A DNA stretch of 32,259 bases, taken from Clostridia bacterium (GTDB lineage Bacteria > UBA6262 > WVXT01 > JAUXBS01). The DNA lies in assembly GCA_030618495.1 (NCBI GenBank), contig JAUXDE010000004.1, forward strand, positions 1 to 32,259. Reading direction: 5' to 3'. The notes beneath the pieces are model-generated. The model searched no databases. It was not told the origin of the DNA and saw nothing but the letters and a program-made list of their open reading frames with translations. This document shows, in pieces, positions 6,792 through 14,895 of this stretch. A program made the position numbers and the translations under genes. How positions within the stretch are numbered: the first letter of the stretch is position 1; every line of letters starts with the position of its first letter.

Positions 6792-8204
6792 CTATTTCGG
6801 CAGGGTAACTATAAACGTGGAGCCCTTATCGAGTTCGCTTTCAACCCGGACTTTTCCCCTGTGGGCTTCAACTATGGATTTTACTATTGGCAGACCCAGG
6901 CCGGTCCCCTTCTGGCCCGGGATGGTATCCCTGATACTTCTAACCTGTTCAAACTTTTCAAAGATTTTACCGATACTTTCTTTCGGAATCCCCGCCCCGT
7001 TATCTATCACGCTTATCCTGAGGTTTTCAGCGCTATCGGCTACATCAACCTTTATCTTCCCGTTCTTTTGAGTGAACTTTATGGCATTACTCAAGAGATT
7101 CGTAATAATCTGGCCGATCCTTTCCGGGTCGGCATTTATCTTGGGCAAATTATCCGGAGCATTCACGCTTAATTCTATCTCCTTTGAATCAGCCTGGGGT
7201 TGCATGAGCTTGATTATTTCCTGCACAGAATCAAGTATATTGAAAGATTCTTTTCTTATCGTCATCTTACCACTTTCTATCTTCGATATGTCCAGAAGGT
7301 CATCAATGAAACGGGCAAGCCTGTTCGTGCTCTTCTTGATAACATTAAGGCATTCCGCCTGTTTTTCAGAGAGTTTGCCCCCTGCGCCCCTGAACAGAAG
7401 GCCTATGTACATCCTTATGGAAGTCATGGGGGACCTTAACTCGTGTGTAACGGAAGAAACAAAATCCTTTTTCATATCATCAAGTTCCTTCAACCTCCGG
7501 GCCATCCTGTTGAACTCCCTTCCTAACATGCCCAGTTCGTCTGTCTGCTTCACCTTGATTTGATAATCAAGCTCACCCTTGCCGATATGTTCTACCGCGC
7601 GGGACAGGCGGTTAATGGGCCTTATCATCATCCCCGCCATAATAAGCGAACCGATAAAACCAATGACCAGGGATATCACCGCAATGATTAATATTCTGTT
7701 GCGCGTCTTATTCAGGTTTCTCTCGATTTTTCCATCAAGGACAGCGCAGGAAAACCCGATTCTTACCACGGCCTCTTTTTTCCCGCTAATAAAAACCGGC
7801 ATGCTCACTTCATAGACATCATTACCCTTCCCGTCCGAATGGCGCTGTACCAGTAACCCTTCAGCATCCTTCACCCTTTCCCCCACCTCATCCCTGTATA
7901 TGTTACCCAGGAGACTTAAATCAGTATGCCCGAGTATCCTGTCATTCATGTCAATCAGCATCGCGTACATGACGCCTTCTGTTTTCCCGATGAGTTTCAG
8001 GTAATTCACAAGCGCTATTTCATTTCTTGCTATAAGAGATTCCTCGCCCATTCTGACAAAACCCTTTACAATATTCTCCTGGTTTGCCCTCATCTCGTCA
8101 AGCAGCATTTGCCTCTGTGAAAAGAAAAGCATGACGCTAACGCCTGTTATTACAATAATAACCAGCAGGCTTGCCATTAAACTGAATTCTGTTCTTAATT
8201 TCAT
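6792..8204 (-). CDS. Membrane sensor histidine kinase
   Basis: This is a 470-residue two-span kinase. The first membrane helix is at residues 9-28. The periplasmic sensor (about 30-168) has a Cache-like strand pattern (MLIDMNDRILGHTD). The second helix is at 170-193, HAMP at about 194-245, and HisKA has the phospho-acceptor His254 in SSVTHELRSPM. The ATPase domain has N373 in NLLSNAIKF, the DNGAGIP loop at 401-407 and GTGLGL at 433-438. All catalytic boxes are present, so it should be active. No response regulator lies in the window, so the partner is encoded elsewhere. The ATG overlaps the stop of the upstream PorV-TPR gene by 4 bases, indicating translational coupling, and a GAGGA site lies upstream. 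The ligand cannot be told from sequence. Confidence 0.92.
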   Translation of the reverse strand: MKLRTEFSLMASLLVIIVITGVSVMLFFSQRQMLLDEMRANQENIVKGFVRMGEESLIARNEIALVNYLKLIGKTEGVMYAMLIDMNDRILGHTDLSLLGNIYRDEVGERVKDAEGLLVQRHSDGKGNDVYEVSMPVFISGKKEAVVRIGFSCAVLDGKIERNLNKTRNRILIIAVISLVIGFIGSLIMAGMMIRPINRLSRAVEHIGKGELDYQIKVKQTDELGMLGREFNRMARRLKELDDMKKDFVSSVTHELRSPMTSIRMYIGLLFRGAGGKLSEKQAECLNVIKKSTNRLARFIDDLLDISKIESGKMTIRKESFNILDSVQEIIKLMQPQADSKEIELSVNAPDNLPKINADPERIGQIITNLLSNAIKFTQKNGKIKVDVADSAENLRISVIDNGAGIPKESIGKIFEKFEQVRSIRDTIPGQKGTGLGLPIVKSIVEAHRGKVRVESELDKGSTFIVTLPK

Positions 8205-10132
8205 TTCTTATCGCGTTCCTCTTTTGCCCTTATTAAATTCTTCCTGGAGCTGACATGGTCCGGGAATAACCTTAAAACCTCTTCCCACAACTCTATTGCC
8301 TCGTCTATCTTGCCGTCGCTGTACTTGAGAAGCGCCTCCTTGTTGATTTCGTCCGCCCTGCTCCCGCATATTTGCTTCAGGGACTCCGCCGCCCGGCTGT
8401 TACCGGGGTTCAGTTTGACGGCATGTTTTAACTTTTCTATGGATTCATCAAAGTTGCCCACATCAAACAGTTCTTTTCCCTTGGAAAAATATTCATCTGA
8501 CAGTTCTTTTTTTGCCTTCTTTAAGAGCCCCACGGCGCTTTCATGCTTCGGGTTGAGCTTAACGGTTGACTCAAGAGTTTTCACTGCCTTATCATAATCC
8601 TGTTTCTCATATTGTTTCAGCCCTTTTTTATAAAGGACATCGGCCTGGCTGTACTCCCGGGCAAGTATTTCAATTTCTTCTGCCTTTCTTGTCTCCTCCT
8701 GTTTTGCCTCCGCCGCCACAATAAAATCCCTGCTTTCCTTGTGTCCCGGTTTTATTAAAAGAACCTTCTTCCACAGTTCAATAGCATCCTTGTACTGTTT
8801 CTTCCTGTAATACTCAAGTCCGTCGTCAAACATGATATCAGCCATTTTTTGTTTTTCGGTAACAATCCTATCCTTGAGCTTTTCGATATAATCCTCTGCC
8901 TGGGGGTGACCCGGGAAAAGGGAAAGTATGTTCTCAAACTCCTCCTTTGACTCCAGGAGTTTGTTCTCCTCAAGGTATCTTCGCCCCTTTTCAAGGTACA
9001 ATTCAACCTTTATATCCTTCACCGTTGAAGCAATCATCCCCAGGTATTTCTTCGCATCCTCATGGTTCGGGTCAAGCACCAGCACATTGTTAAACAACTT
9101 GTTCGCTCTTACGTAATCTTTTCTCCCGTAATACTTCTTTCCCCTGAGGAAATACTTATCTATCTTTTCAAAAATCAATCCTCTTTCAAACCGGTTTCCA
9201 AAACGGTAACTCAGGCTGAACCTGTGGGCCTCCCCGAGAAAACCGTAAGGCGTATAGGCATAGTCAACATCGACAATATCGCTTATAAATCCCATGCCGC
9301 ACCTCAGCCCCTCGTCAAGGTCATACTGGGCAGGTTTTATTTTGTAACCCGCCCTGAGGGCAAACAGATTGCTAATCCTGTATTCACAGCCCACGTTCAT
9401 GCTGATTCTATTATCGTTCGGCAGGTTGAAATCAAGAGCCACCAGGAGATCATCGCCTAATAACCTTGAGGAAAAACCCAGCCTGTAATTCAAGGGCAGA
9501 GGATAGCCGGCAGACGAATGGTTCAACTCAGTTCCCAGGTTCTGCATACTGAACCCGATATTGAACTTTTCCCCGCTTAATTTATAAAGAACGCCCGCAT
9601 CAAGAGCAAACACAACGGCCTGACTCTCATGAAGTGTTTCCCCTATGTACTTTACATTGACCCCCAGGTGGAATGTCCTCCCCTTTTCCCTGTCCAAAGT
9701 TACCTTGTGCGCGTATGTAAGAGCAATTGCCGTATCAGACACGCCTATATTTCCAATGGAAGCTCCATCGTTTCCATATCCCGCAATATCGTTTTTTGAA
9801 AGGCTTGTAATACTGAGCCCGAACGCCCCCGATTTCTTAACAGGCATCACTCCCGAAAGGAAACCGAAACTCATACCACCGAGCCACTGAACGAGCATCC
9901 CCGATACCTCCCACCGGTTTAACTGAGACAACCCCGAAGGATTCCAGTAAAAAGCGCTGGCGTCATCGCTCACGGCGACAAAAGCCTCCCCCATACCTAT
10001 CGCCCTGGGACCCACCCCTAACTTAAGGAAGTTCAGGCCCGTACCGCCCGTTTCCACCGAATAAGCGGTTCCATATATAAAAGGAAACAACAGACAAACT
10101 ATAATAATAAATTTCTTCATTGACATAATCAT
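8201..10132 (-). CDS. PorV/PorQ-family outer-membrane barrel fused to TPR repeats
   Basis: This is a 643-residue protein. After a signal peptide (KKFIIIVCLLFPFIYGTAYS) comes a PorV/PorQ (UPF0164-like) beta-barrel, residues about 30-312. It has the family signature GPRAIGMGEAFVAVSDDA...YWNPSGL (41-68) and ends in strands such as HRFSLSYRFG. In Bacteroidota, PorV shuttles substrates of type IX secretion at the outer membrane; that role here is by homology. Residues about 325-643 are a TPR array (for example RANKLFNNVLVLDPNHEDA and DEAIELWEEVLRLFPDH) that probably faces the periplasm and binds partners. The fusion is longer than ordinary PorV. Four-base overlaps join it to the secreted-protein gene upstream and the kinase downstream. 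The start is probably the overlapping ATG at 10132; in-frame ATGs follow within 12 bases. Confidence 0.85.
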   Translation of the reverse strand: MIMSMKKFIIIVCLLFPFIYGTAYSVETGGTGLNFLKLGVGPRAIGMGEAFVAVSDDASAFYWNPSGLSQLNRWEVSGMLVQWLGGMSFGFLSGVMPVKKSGAFGLSITSLSKNDIAGYGNDGASIGNIGVSDTAIALTYAHKVTLDREKGRTFHLGVNVKYIGETLHESQAVVFALDAGVLYKLSGEKFNIGFSMQNLGTELNHSSAGYPLPLNYRLGFSSRLLGDDLLVALDFNLPNDNRISMNVGCEYRISNLFALRAGYKIKPAQYDLDEGLRCGMGFISDIVDVDYAYTPYGFLGEAHRFSLSYRFGNRFERGLIFEKIDKYFLRGKKYYGRKDYVRANKLFNNVLVLDPNHEDAKKYLGMIASTVKDIKVELYLEKGRRYLEENKLLESKEEFENILSLFPGHPQAEDYIEKLKDRIVTEKQKMADIMFDDGLEYYRKKQYKDAIELWKKVLLIKPGHKESRDFIVAAEAKQEETRKAEEIEILAREYSQADVLYKKGLKQYEKQDYDKAVKTLESTVKLNPKHESAVGLLKKAKKELSDEYFSKGKELFDVGNFDESIEKLKHAVKLNPGNSRAAESLKQICGSRADEINKEALLKYSDGKIDEAIELWEEVLRLFPDHVSSRKNLIRAKEERDKK

Positions 10133-11484
10133 TTAATTATAACCAGCTGACCGGACTTGCTCTTCTCGGCATTAAATATGTAGTACAGGTACACCCCGCT
10201 TGAAAACTTATCCACGTCAAGCGTATCATTAGAACCGTCCCCGTCAACTTCTTCTATGGTCTGGACAAGTTCCCCCGATAAGGTGTATACCTTAATCGTT
10301 GCCTGTGACGATAAACCTGTAAATTTAATCTCCGTATGATTTTCCGGGCTATTTGCTATAAAAGGAACGGGATACGCGTAAGCGCCTGATAAATTGGTCT
10401 CATTAACGCCCATGAGCGTATATATAGAAAAATGATTGACCTTTGCGGTGACTGTATTTGCCGATGTATCGACCACGGAACCCGGTATTTTTACCCATAT
10501 ACTGTCATCCTCGTTTAGCCAGTATATTGCCAGGGTTTCCTCCCTCACGGGAGGCGATGTTCCTTTTACATAATTGCCATCCATCTTATACGGAATTGTT
10601 AACTCAACATCAGAAGAAAAATCATCGTGGGAAAGCGCCAGCGGATTGCCTTTATAAACCTTGATGTCCCTCAGGGTGCTGTCAACAGGCATAAAAAACC
10701 TGTCATCACTGTTATCAGCCTTGATATTAGCGGCAATTATCTGTGAAGTAAAAGCAGGATTCGTATCAATAACAATATAATAACTATTATTACCGAACGG
10801 AAACGGAGGTAATTTTATTTTTGTTTTACCGTCATTGGCGGTAATCGTATGACTACTAGTATTCATTATGGTTAAAAACTCATATGCCCTATAATACCCA
10901 TTGAAATCCCCTCCCGCTCCTATCTCATCCCAGTCATATCCCTGTTCATCGCTAAGTGATACTGTTGCCGTGGGAACACCCACATCCAACCACCACCCGT
11001 ATCCGTCCGTTTGACTTGTATTGGTACTTTCCACACATATCCAGTATGTTGCTCCACTGATTAATTTTGGAGGATTATCCAGGAAAAATTCATGCCAGTG
11101 ATATGTTGTTGTACTGACATTTGCAGTAATTGAATAAAGTGCCGGGGTGGGTTTTGAATCAGGTCTCAAAAAACCATTATCGTTTCTGATTTCCACCGTA
11201 ATATAATCAGTTGTTGATTCAACATTTCTTATCCGTAACTCAACCTTTCCTAAATAGAAATCCTTGGGAGCAACAAAATTCTGGGCAACCCAGCCATAAG
11301 TAGTATTTGCAACTCCATACCAAATAGATATTCCTCCGCTGCTTGTACCAACATGATATTGATGAGAAGATATGGGTGTGGTATATGCTTGCCCGCCGTG
11401 GTCAACCGCAAGAACATTAGAAGTGAACAATAGACATGATAATGAAAGAAATAATATTATTTTAATATAATTTAACCTTAACAT
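10129..11484 (-). CDS. Secreted protein with jelly-roll domain and C-terminal FlgD-Ig-type sorting domain
   Basis: This is a 451-residue protein from ATG 11484. The frame is open to 11616, but the signal peptide (MLRLNYIKIILFLSLSCLLF, cleavage after NVLA) and the promoter at 11500-11528 both fix the shorter start. Residues about 30-200 form a beta-sandwich like choice-of-anchor R domains (WVAQNFVAP, then SGATYWICVEST). A middle module follows, containing LAIYWLNEDDSIW and VTAKVNHFSIYTLMG. The last 85 residues are a FlgD-Ig/T9SS-like domain (AYPVPF, TIKVYTLSGELV, SSGVYLYYIF). It is probably displayed on or released from the outer surface. It is first in an operon with the PorV-TPR gene, overlapping by 4 bases, which suggests a cargo/exporter pair. 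Confidence 0.8.
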   Translation of the reverse strand: MLRLNYIKIILFLSLSCLLFTSNVLAVDHGGQAYTTPISSHQYHVGTSSGGISIWYGVANTTYGWVAQNFVAPKDFYLGKVELRIRNVESTTDYITVEIRNDNGFLRPDSKPTPALYSITANVSTTTYHWHEFFLDNPPKLISGATYWICVESTNTSQTDGYGWWLDVGVPTATVSLSDEQGYDWDEIGAGGDFNGYYRAYEFLTIMNTSSHTITANDGKTKIKLPPFPFGNNSYYIVIDTNPAFTSQIIAANIKADNSDDRFFMPVDSTLRDIKVYKGNPLALSHDDFSSDVELTIPYKMDGNYVKGTSPPVREETLAIYWLNEDDSIWVKIPGSVVDTSANTVTAKVNHFSIYTLMGVNETNLSGAYAYPVPFIANSPENHTEIKFTGLSSQATIKVYTLSGELVQTIEEVDGDGSNDTLDVDKFSSGVYLYYIFNAEKSKSGQLVIIK

Positions 11485-11499
11485 TTTAAACCCTGGAGA

Positions 11500-11528
11500 A
11501 TTATACAACAGTTTTAACCAGGTAGCAA
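11500..11528 (-). promoter_or_regulatory. Promoter of the left secreted-protein/PorV/kinase operon
   Basis: On the minus strand TTGCTA (11528 to 11523) and TATAAT (11505 to 11500) are 17 bases apart. The predicted start near 11493 lies just before the AGGG site and ATG at 11484, which rules out the longer in-frame start at 11616. Confidence 0.6.
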
Positions 11529-11754
11529 GGATTTTTTTTAAAACCTTTCCCCGCACTGCCGGAAAGCCAGAAAAAATGTGAGGGTTCTTATTTTTATATG
11601 AACCTTCCAGAAACATATAATACCAAGAATATCAGTGTTTTTCAGGTTTTTCATGAAACATTTAAAACAACAGATTTTGTCACTAATGTTACAAAATTAT
11701 TACTGAATATGAACTATATAGCGACGATAAACGAAATATTTACGAAAATAATAC

Positions 11755-11783
11755 TTGACAAACCAAAATACCTGTGATATAAT
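11755..11783 (+). promoter_or_regulatory. Perfect extended -10 promoter of the riboswitch-controlled operon
   Basis: TTGACA at 11755-11760 and TATAAT at 11778-11783 are separated by exactly 17 bases, with TGA (11775-11777) forming an extended -10. Transcription would start near 11790. Two copies of GAAAGGACAA (11791-11800 and 11805-11814) follow at once in the leader. Such a strong promoter fits control by premature termination downstream. Confidence 0.85.
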
Positions 11784-11830
11784 TTACATTGAAAGGACAA
11801 AGTAGAAAGGACAATTTAATATTTAACAGG

Positions 11831-11931
11831 TTTATCCGATAATAGCAAACCATTCCGAAAGGGTGGGACGCAAAGCCACGGAACTAAATCCCGGGAAACC
11901 GGGACAAGCAAGCCGGGTTACCGAAGATAAG
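11831..11931 (+). promoter_or_regulatory. Class I cyclic-di-GMP riboswitch (GEMM-I) aptamer
   Basis: The conserved GEMM-I core is present. AGCAAACC (11844-11851) leads into a hairpin with a GAAA tetraloop (11857-11860), followed by GTGGGACGCAAAGCC (11863-11877), a second hairpin CCCGG-GAAA-CCGGG (11890-11902), and GGGTTACCG (11915-11923). TTATC (11832-11836) can pair with GATAA (11926-11930) to close the aptamer. The ligand-contacting position G20 of the Vibrio Vc2 aptamer aligns with G11845, as in c-di-GMP-selective members; cGAMP-selective variants carry A there. The 3' part of the aptamer is reused as the 5' arm of the terminator, so ligand binding should favour read-through (ON switch). 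Alignment was made by eye. Confidence 0.93.
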
Positions 11932-11970
11932 ATTATTGTTAATTCTTATTTGTGGTAACCCGGTTTTTTT
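11913..11970 (+). terminator. Riboswitch expression platform: intrinsic terminator
   Basis: CCGGGTTACC (11913-11922) is perfectly complementary to GGTAACCCGG (11954-11963). An inner ATAAGA/TCTTAT pairing extends the stem, and T7 follows (11964-11970). The 5' arm is the 3' strand of the c-di-GMP aptamer, so the two folds exclude each other. The ribosome site GGAGG begins directly after the T-run. Confidence 0.9.
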
Positions 11971-11981
11971 GGAGGCTTGAA

Positions 11982-13709
11982 ATGAAAATTAAAAGAATAT
12001 TAATACTTAGTTTATTCTTCATGATTTCAGGTCTACTTATATACCCGCTTAATGCTGAATTCGTTGTTGTCGTGGAACCCGAAGATGAAGTCACCGTGGT
12101 TTTTGACAACGATATTCCTGCTCCCCCCCCTGTCGAAGAACCTCCCGCTGAAGAACCCACCGTTGAAGAGCCTGCAGAAGTCCCCGGAACTGATACCGTG
12201 GATTTGACTGTAGATGACACTAATTCAAACATTGTATACAAGAAGCTGGTTTTTAACCTCAGTGATTACATTTCCGAGAACACAACGATTATAGAAGGCA
12301 GGATCTGGTTCAGCCGCAGTAAGAACGACACCGACAAATACTACGAACAGGCAAGATTATGGATCAAGCAGCTGCCCAAGAAGAATAAAGAATCAATGAA
12401 AGTTTCTTTAAAGAAGAAATGGAGCAAACCATACACGTCTAACTGCAAGAAGGGCGGATACGAATGGAATGTTACGGATGAACTAATAGGCCTAATAACT
12501 GACGGCAATGATAGTTTTGAAATTAACGTTAAATACTATAACAAGGAATCATTAAGTAAATCATTCTTATTGATTACTTATGAAAACGAAGAATCCAGTG
12601 AAACCGGCGCCCTGATTAGCGCATCCGTTGATGTTTATCCAAAAACCATTAACCTCAAGAGCAGGCGTTCATGGATCAAAGCCCATATAGAACTTCCTGA
12701 AGAATACGATGCGAACGAAATAGACATTTCAAGTGTAAAGATCACAGAAATCGACGGTTCACAGATAGAGGCAATATCCATCGCTAACGGATATAAAAAG
12801 GCCTCAGGTTTAATGGTCCGGTTCCCCAGAGAAGAGCTAAAGAAAGTCCTTTCACCGGCAGTAAATGTATCCATAACCGTTGCCGGCAGTCTTGCCAGTG
12901 GAGAAAAATTCGTTGGCAAAACGCTGGTAAATGTTATAGAGCCGGGAATAAATAAGCTGATATCGGTAAGCGGCGGCGGAGTCGGTAATCTCAAGAATGC
13001 GAATATTAACATCCCGCTGGGAGCCCTTGACGAAGCAACGGAAATCACCATAGCTACAGATGAAGAAACTGAGGAAGAGGATTCCGATGAAGATCAGGAT
13101 TCAGACAATGCCTTGGATGAACAGGAACTTGAAGGAATTGGTAAGGGCTGTCACTTCGGCCCCGAAGGAACACAGTTTAATAAGCCGGTTCTTATAACTC
13201 TTTATTATGACGATATAGAAGGGAATGATTCCCGGAATTTGAATATTTACTATTGGAACACAGCGCTTAGGTTATGGGAAGTTCTCGCTAATTCTGAAGT
13301 TGATACCGCGAACAATTCAGTAAGCGCCGAAGTGAAACATTTTTCACTGTACCGGGTACTTTCAACCAAAGCGGCCGAATCCAACGAAGACTATCTTGGT
13401 TCATCCTTTAGGCTGGGCGAGGTATACTGCTATCCCAGCCCGGCAAGAGAAGGAATAGACCCCACGTTTCATGTTGAAGCCGACAACGCAAATGAAATTC
13501 AAATAAGGATCTTTAATGTTGCCGGAAATGAAGTTAATGCAATCCTTCTCGATGGTTCCAATATTGTCTACAAGAATTCAATACCGGCATATGAGTATGT
13601 CTGGAACACAGCAGGTGTTGCCTCGGGTGTTTATGTATACTCCGTTACGGCAGTAAAAGAAGGCCATCAGTCTCTGCGGGTAATCAAGAAAATGGGGATT
13701 GTAAAATGA
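11982..13709 (+). CDS. c-di-GMP-regulated secreted surface protein with C-terminal sorting-type domain
   Basis: This is a 575-residue protein from ATG 11982, behind GGAGG with a 6-base gap. The in-frame GTG at 11952 lies inside the terminator hairpin and is not the start. A signal peptide (MKIKRILILSLFFMISGLLI, cleavage near NAE) is followed by a short acidic, proline-rich linker (residues about 38-65) and a DNRLRE-like beta domain (LVFNLSDYISENTTIIEGRI). An Ig-like part follows, then a ZU5-like module (NINIPLGALDEATEITI, with an acidic insert, then FGPEGTQFNKPVLITLYY). A module ending AEVKHFSLYRVL precedes the C-terminal FlgD-Ig-like domain (CYPSPAR, GVYVYSVTAV). The riboswitch predicts expression when c-di-GMP is high, the usual signal for attachment or matrix building, so adhesin or matrix protein is a reasonable guess. 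It overlaps the PorV-like gene by 4 bases. Confidence 0.85.
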   Translation: MKIKRILILSLFFMISGLLIYPLNAEFVVVVEPEDEVTVVFDNDIPAPPPVEEPPAEEPTVEEPAEVPGTDTVDLTVDDTNSNIVYKKLVFNLSDYISENTTIIEGRIWFSRSKNDTDKYYEQARLWIKQLPKKNKESMKVSLKKKWSKPYTSNCKKGGYEWNVTDELIGLITDGNDSFEINVKYYNKESLSKSFLLITYENEESSETGALISASVDVYPKTINLKSRRSWIKAHIELPEEYDANEIDISSVKITEIDGSQIEAISIANGYKKASGLMVRFPREELKKVLSPAVNVSITVAGSLASGEKFVGKTLVNVIEPGINKLISVSGGGVGNLKNANINIPLGALDEATEITIATDEETEEEDSDEDQDSDNALDEQELEGIGKGCHFGPEGTQFNKPVLITLYYDDIEGNDSRNLNIYYWNTALRLWEVLANSEVDTANNSVSAEVKHFSLYRVLSTKAAESNEDYLGSSFRLGEVYCYPSPAREGIDPTFHVEADNANEIQIRIFNVAGNEVNAILLDGSNIVYKNSIPAYEYVWNTAGVASGVYVYSVTAVKEGHQSLRVIKKMGIVK

Positions 13710-14677
13710 AGAGAATAATCATTACCGTCTTTTTGCTCCTGGGCCTGGTATCCGGCAGTCATTCTCTTGCCGGGACCGCAGCAACAGGCGCGTCCTTCCT
13801 CAATATAGGCACGGATGCAAGGGCAATGAGCATGGGAAATGCATTTACAGGCATGGCCAGCGGTATAAGCGCGATTCACTATAACCCTTCCGGGATTGCC
13901 GGTCTTCAGGAAAAGGAATTTCAGGCCAGCCATTCCGAATGGATGTCCGGCATGCATTACGAGTGCATGGGATTTGCATCGCCGGTGGAAATAAGCATCG
14001 GTGACGCCTTTGAAACAAAAGGCGCCGCGGGAATCAGTTTGATATATTTCTCAACAGGCGAAATAGAAAGAAGAAGCCTGTCAGGAGAAAAACTTGAAGG
14101 GAATTACAGCGCTTCTGATATGGCTCTCGCATTCTCTTACGGCCAAAAACTTAACAATAGAACGGCCCTTGGAATGAATTTCAAAATAATCAGCCAGACA
14201 ATTGACACTGAGAATGCCGGGGGATTTGCAGTTGACCTGGGGAGCACTCACAAAACATCTGTTCCGGGCCTTTCTCTCGGAATAGCCATGAGGAACCTGG
14301 GGCCGCAAATGAGATTCATTCAGGCGGACTACCGGCTCCCATTGGAACTCTCCATCGGCGGAACCTTCATGTCCCGGGACATTAACGGTTATACAATCGG
14401 AATGGATATCAGTTACCAACCGTTTGAAGAAAGAACAAACATATCTTTTGGCGGCGAATACAACTTCAACAGCATATTCAGTTTCAGGACAGGCTATTCG
14501 CTGGATGCCTTTAAATCAGGCCTCGCTTCTGGGAATATCGGCGGGCTGCTGTCTTCCGCCGGCGGGCTGTCGGGAGGAATAGGGTTAAACTTCCCAAAAT
14601 ACAGTATTGATTATGCCTTCCTGCCGATAGGAGAACTCGGCATAACACATCGCATAACCTTCTCAACCAGATTTTAG
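13706..14677 (+). CDS. PorV/PorQ-family outer-membrane beta-barrel
   Basis: This is a 323-residue protein. A signal peptide (MKRIIITVFLLLGLVSGSHS, cleavage near LAG) precedes the family signature GTDARAMSMGNAFTGMAS...IHYNPSGIAGL. Alternating strands follow to a terminal THRITFSTRF, typical of an outer-membrane barrel ending in phenylalanine. It lacks the TPR tail found on the homologue in the divergent operon. In type IX secretion PorV binds cargo C-terminal domains; here the 4-base overlap with the secreted-protein gene upstream suggests a dedicated partner. It lies downstream of the c-di-GMP switch, so both would be made together. No terminator hairpin is evident after its stop. Confidence 0.87.
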   Translation: MKRIIITVFLLLGLVSGSHSLAGTAATGASFLNIGTDARAMSMGNAFTGMASGISAIHYNPSGIAGLQEKEFQASHSEWMSGMHYECMGFASPVEISIGDAFETKGAAGISLIYFSTGEIERRSLSGEKLEGNYSASDMALAFSYGQKLNNRTALGMNFKIISQTIDTENAGGFAVDLGSTHKTSVPGLSLGIAMRNLGPQMRFIQADYRLPLELSIGGTFMSRDINGYTIGMDISYQPFEERTNISFGGEYNFNSIFSFRTGYSLDAFKSGLASGNIGGLLSSAGGLSGGIGLNFPKYSIDYAFLPIGELGITHRITFSTRF

Positions 14678-14841
14678 AAACAACTTCAAACATTCACTAA
14701 ACAACTTTAAATTTCCCAATTAAGATTTATTAACGTAATTATTTCTTTTCTCGCCACTTTTTTATCATGGTATAATTCCAGATACAGTTAATTATATTCT
14801 ATATTATAAACAGTATAATTTATATAAAAATAATAATTGTG

Positions 14842-14870
14842 TTGAAAAGAATCCATTTCTCACCTATAAT
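14842..14870 (+). promoter_or_regulatory. Promoter of the spermidine-synthase-like/TPR gene
   Basis: TTGAAA at 14842-14847 and TATAAT at 14865-14870 are 17 bases apart. The start near 14877 lies downstream of the first in-frame ATG (14875), supporting ATG 14896 with its GGAAGG site as the true start. Confidence 0.6.
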
Positions 14871-14895
14871 ATAGATGAATCCGGAAGGTTGTTAT

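Noticed and set aside
11485-11616. 44 extra N-terminal codons of the left secreted protein
   Set aside because: They lie before or across the predicted promoter and would bury the signal peptide.
11952-11981. GTG start for the riboswitch-controlled protein, adding 10 residues
   Set aside because: The codons lie in the terminator hairpin and T-run; ATG 11982 has the GGAGG site and a proper signal peptide.
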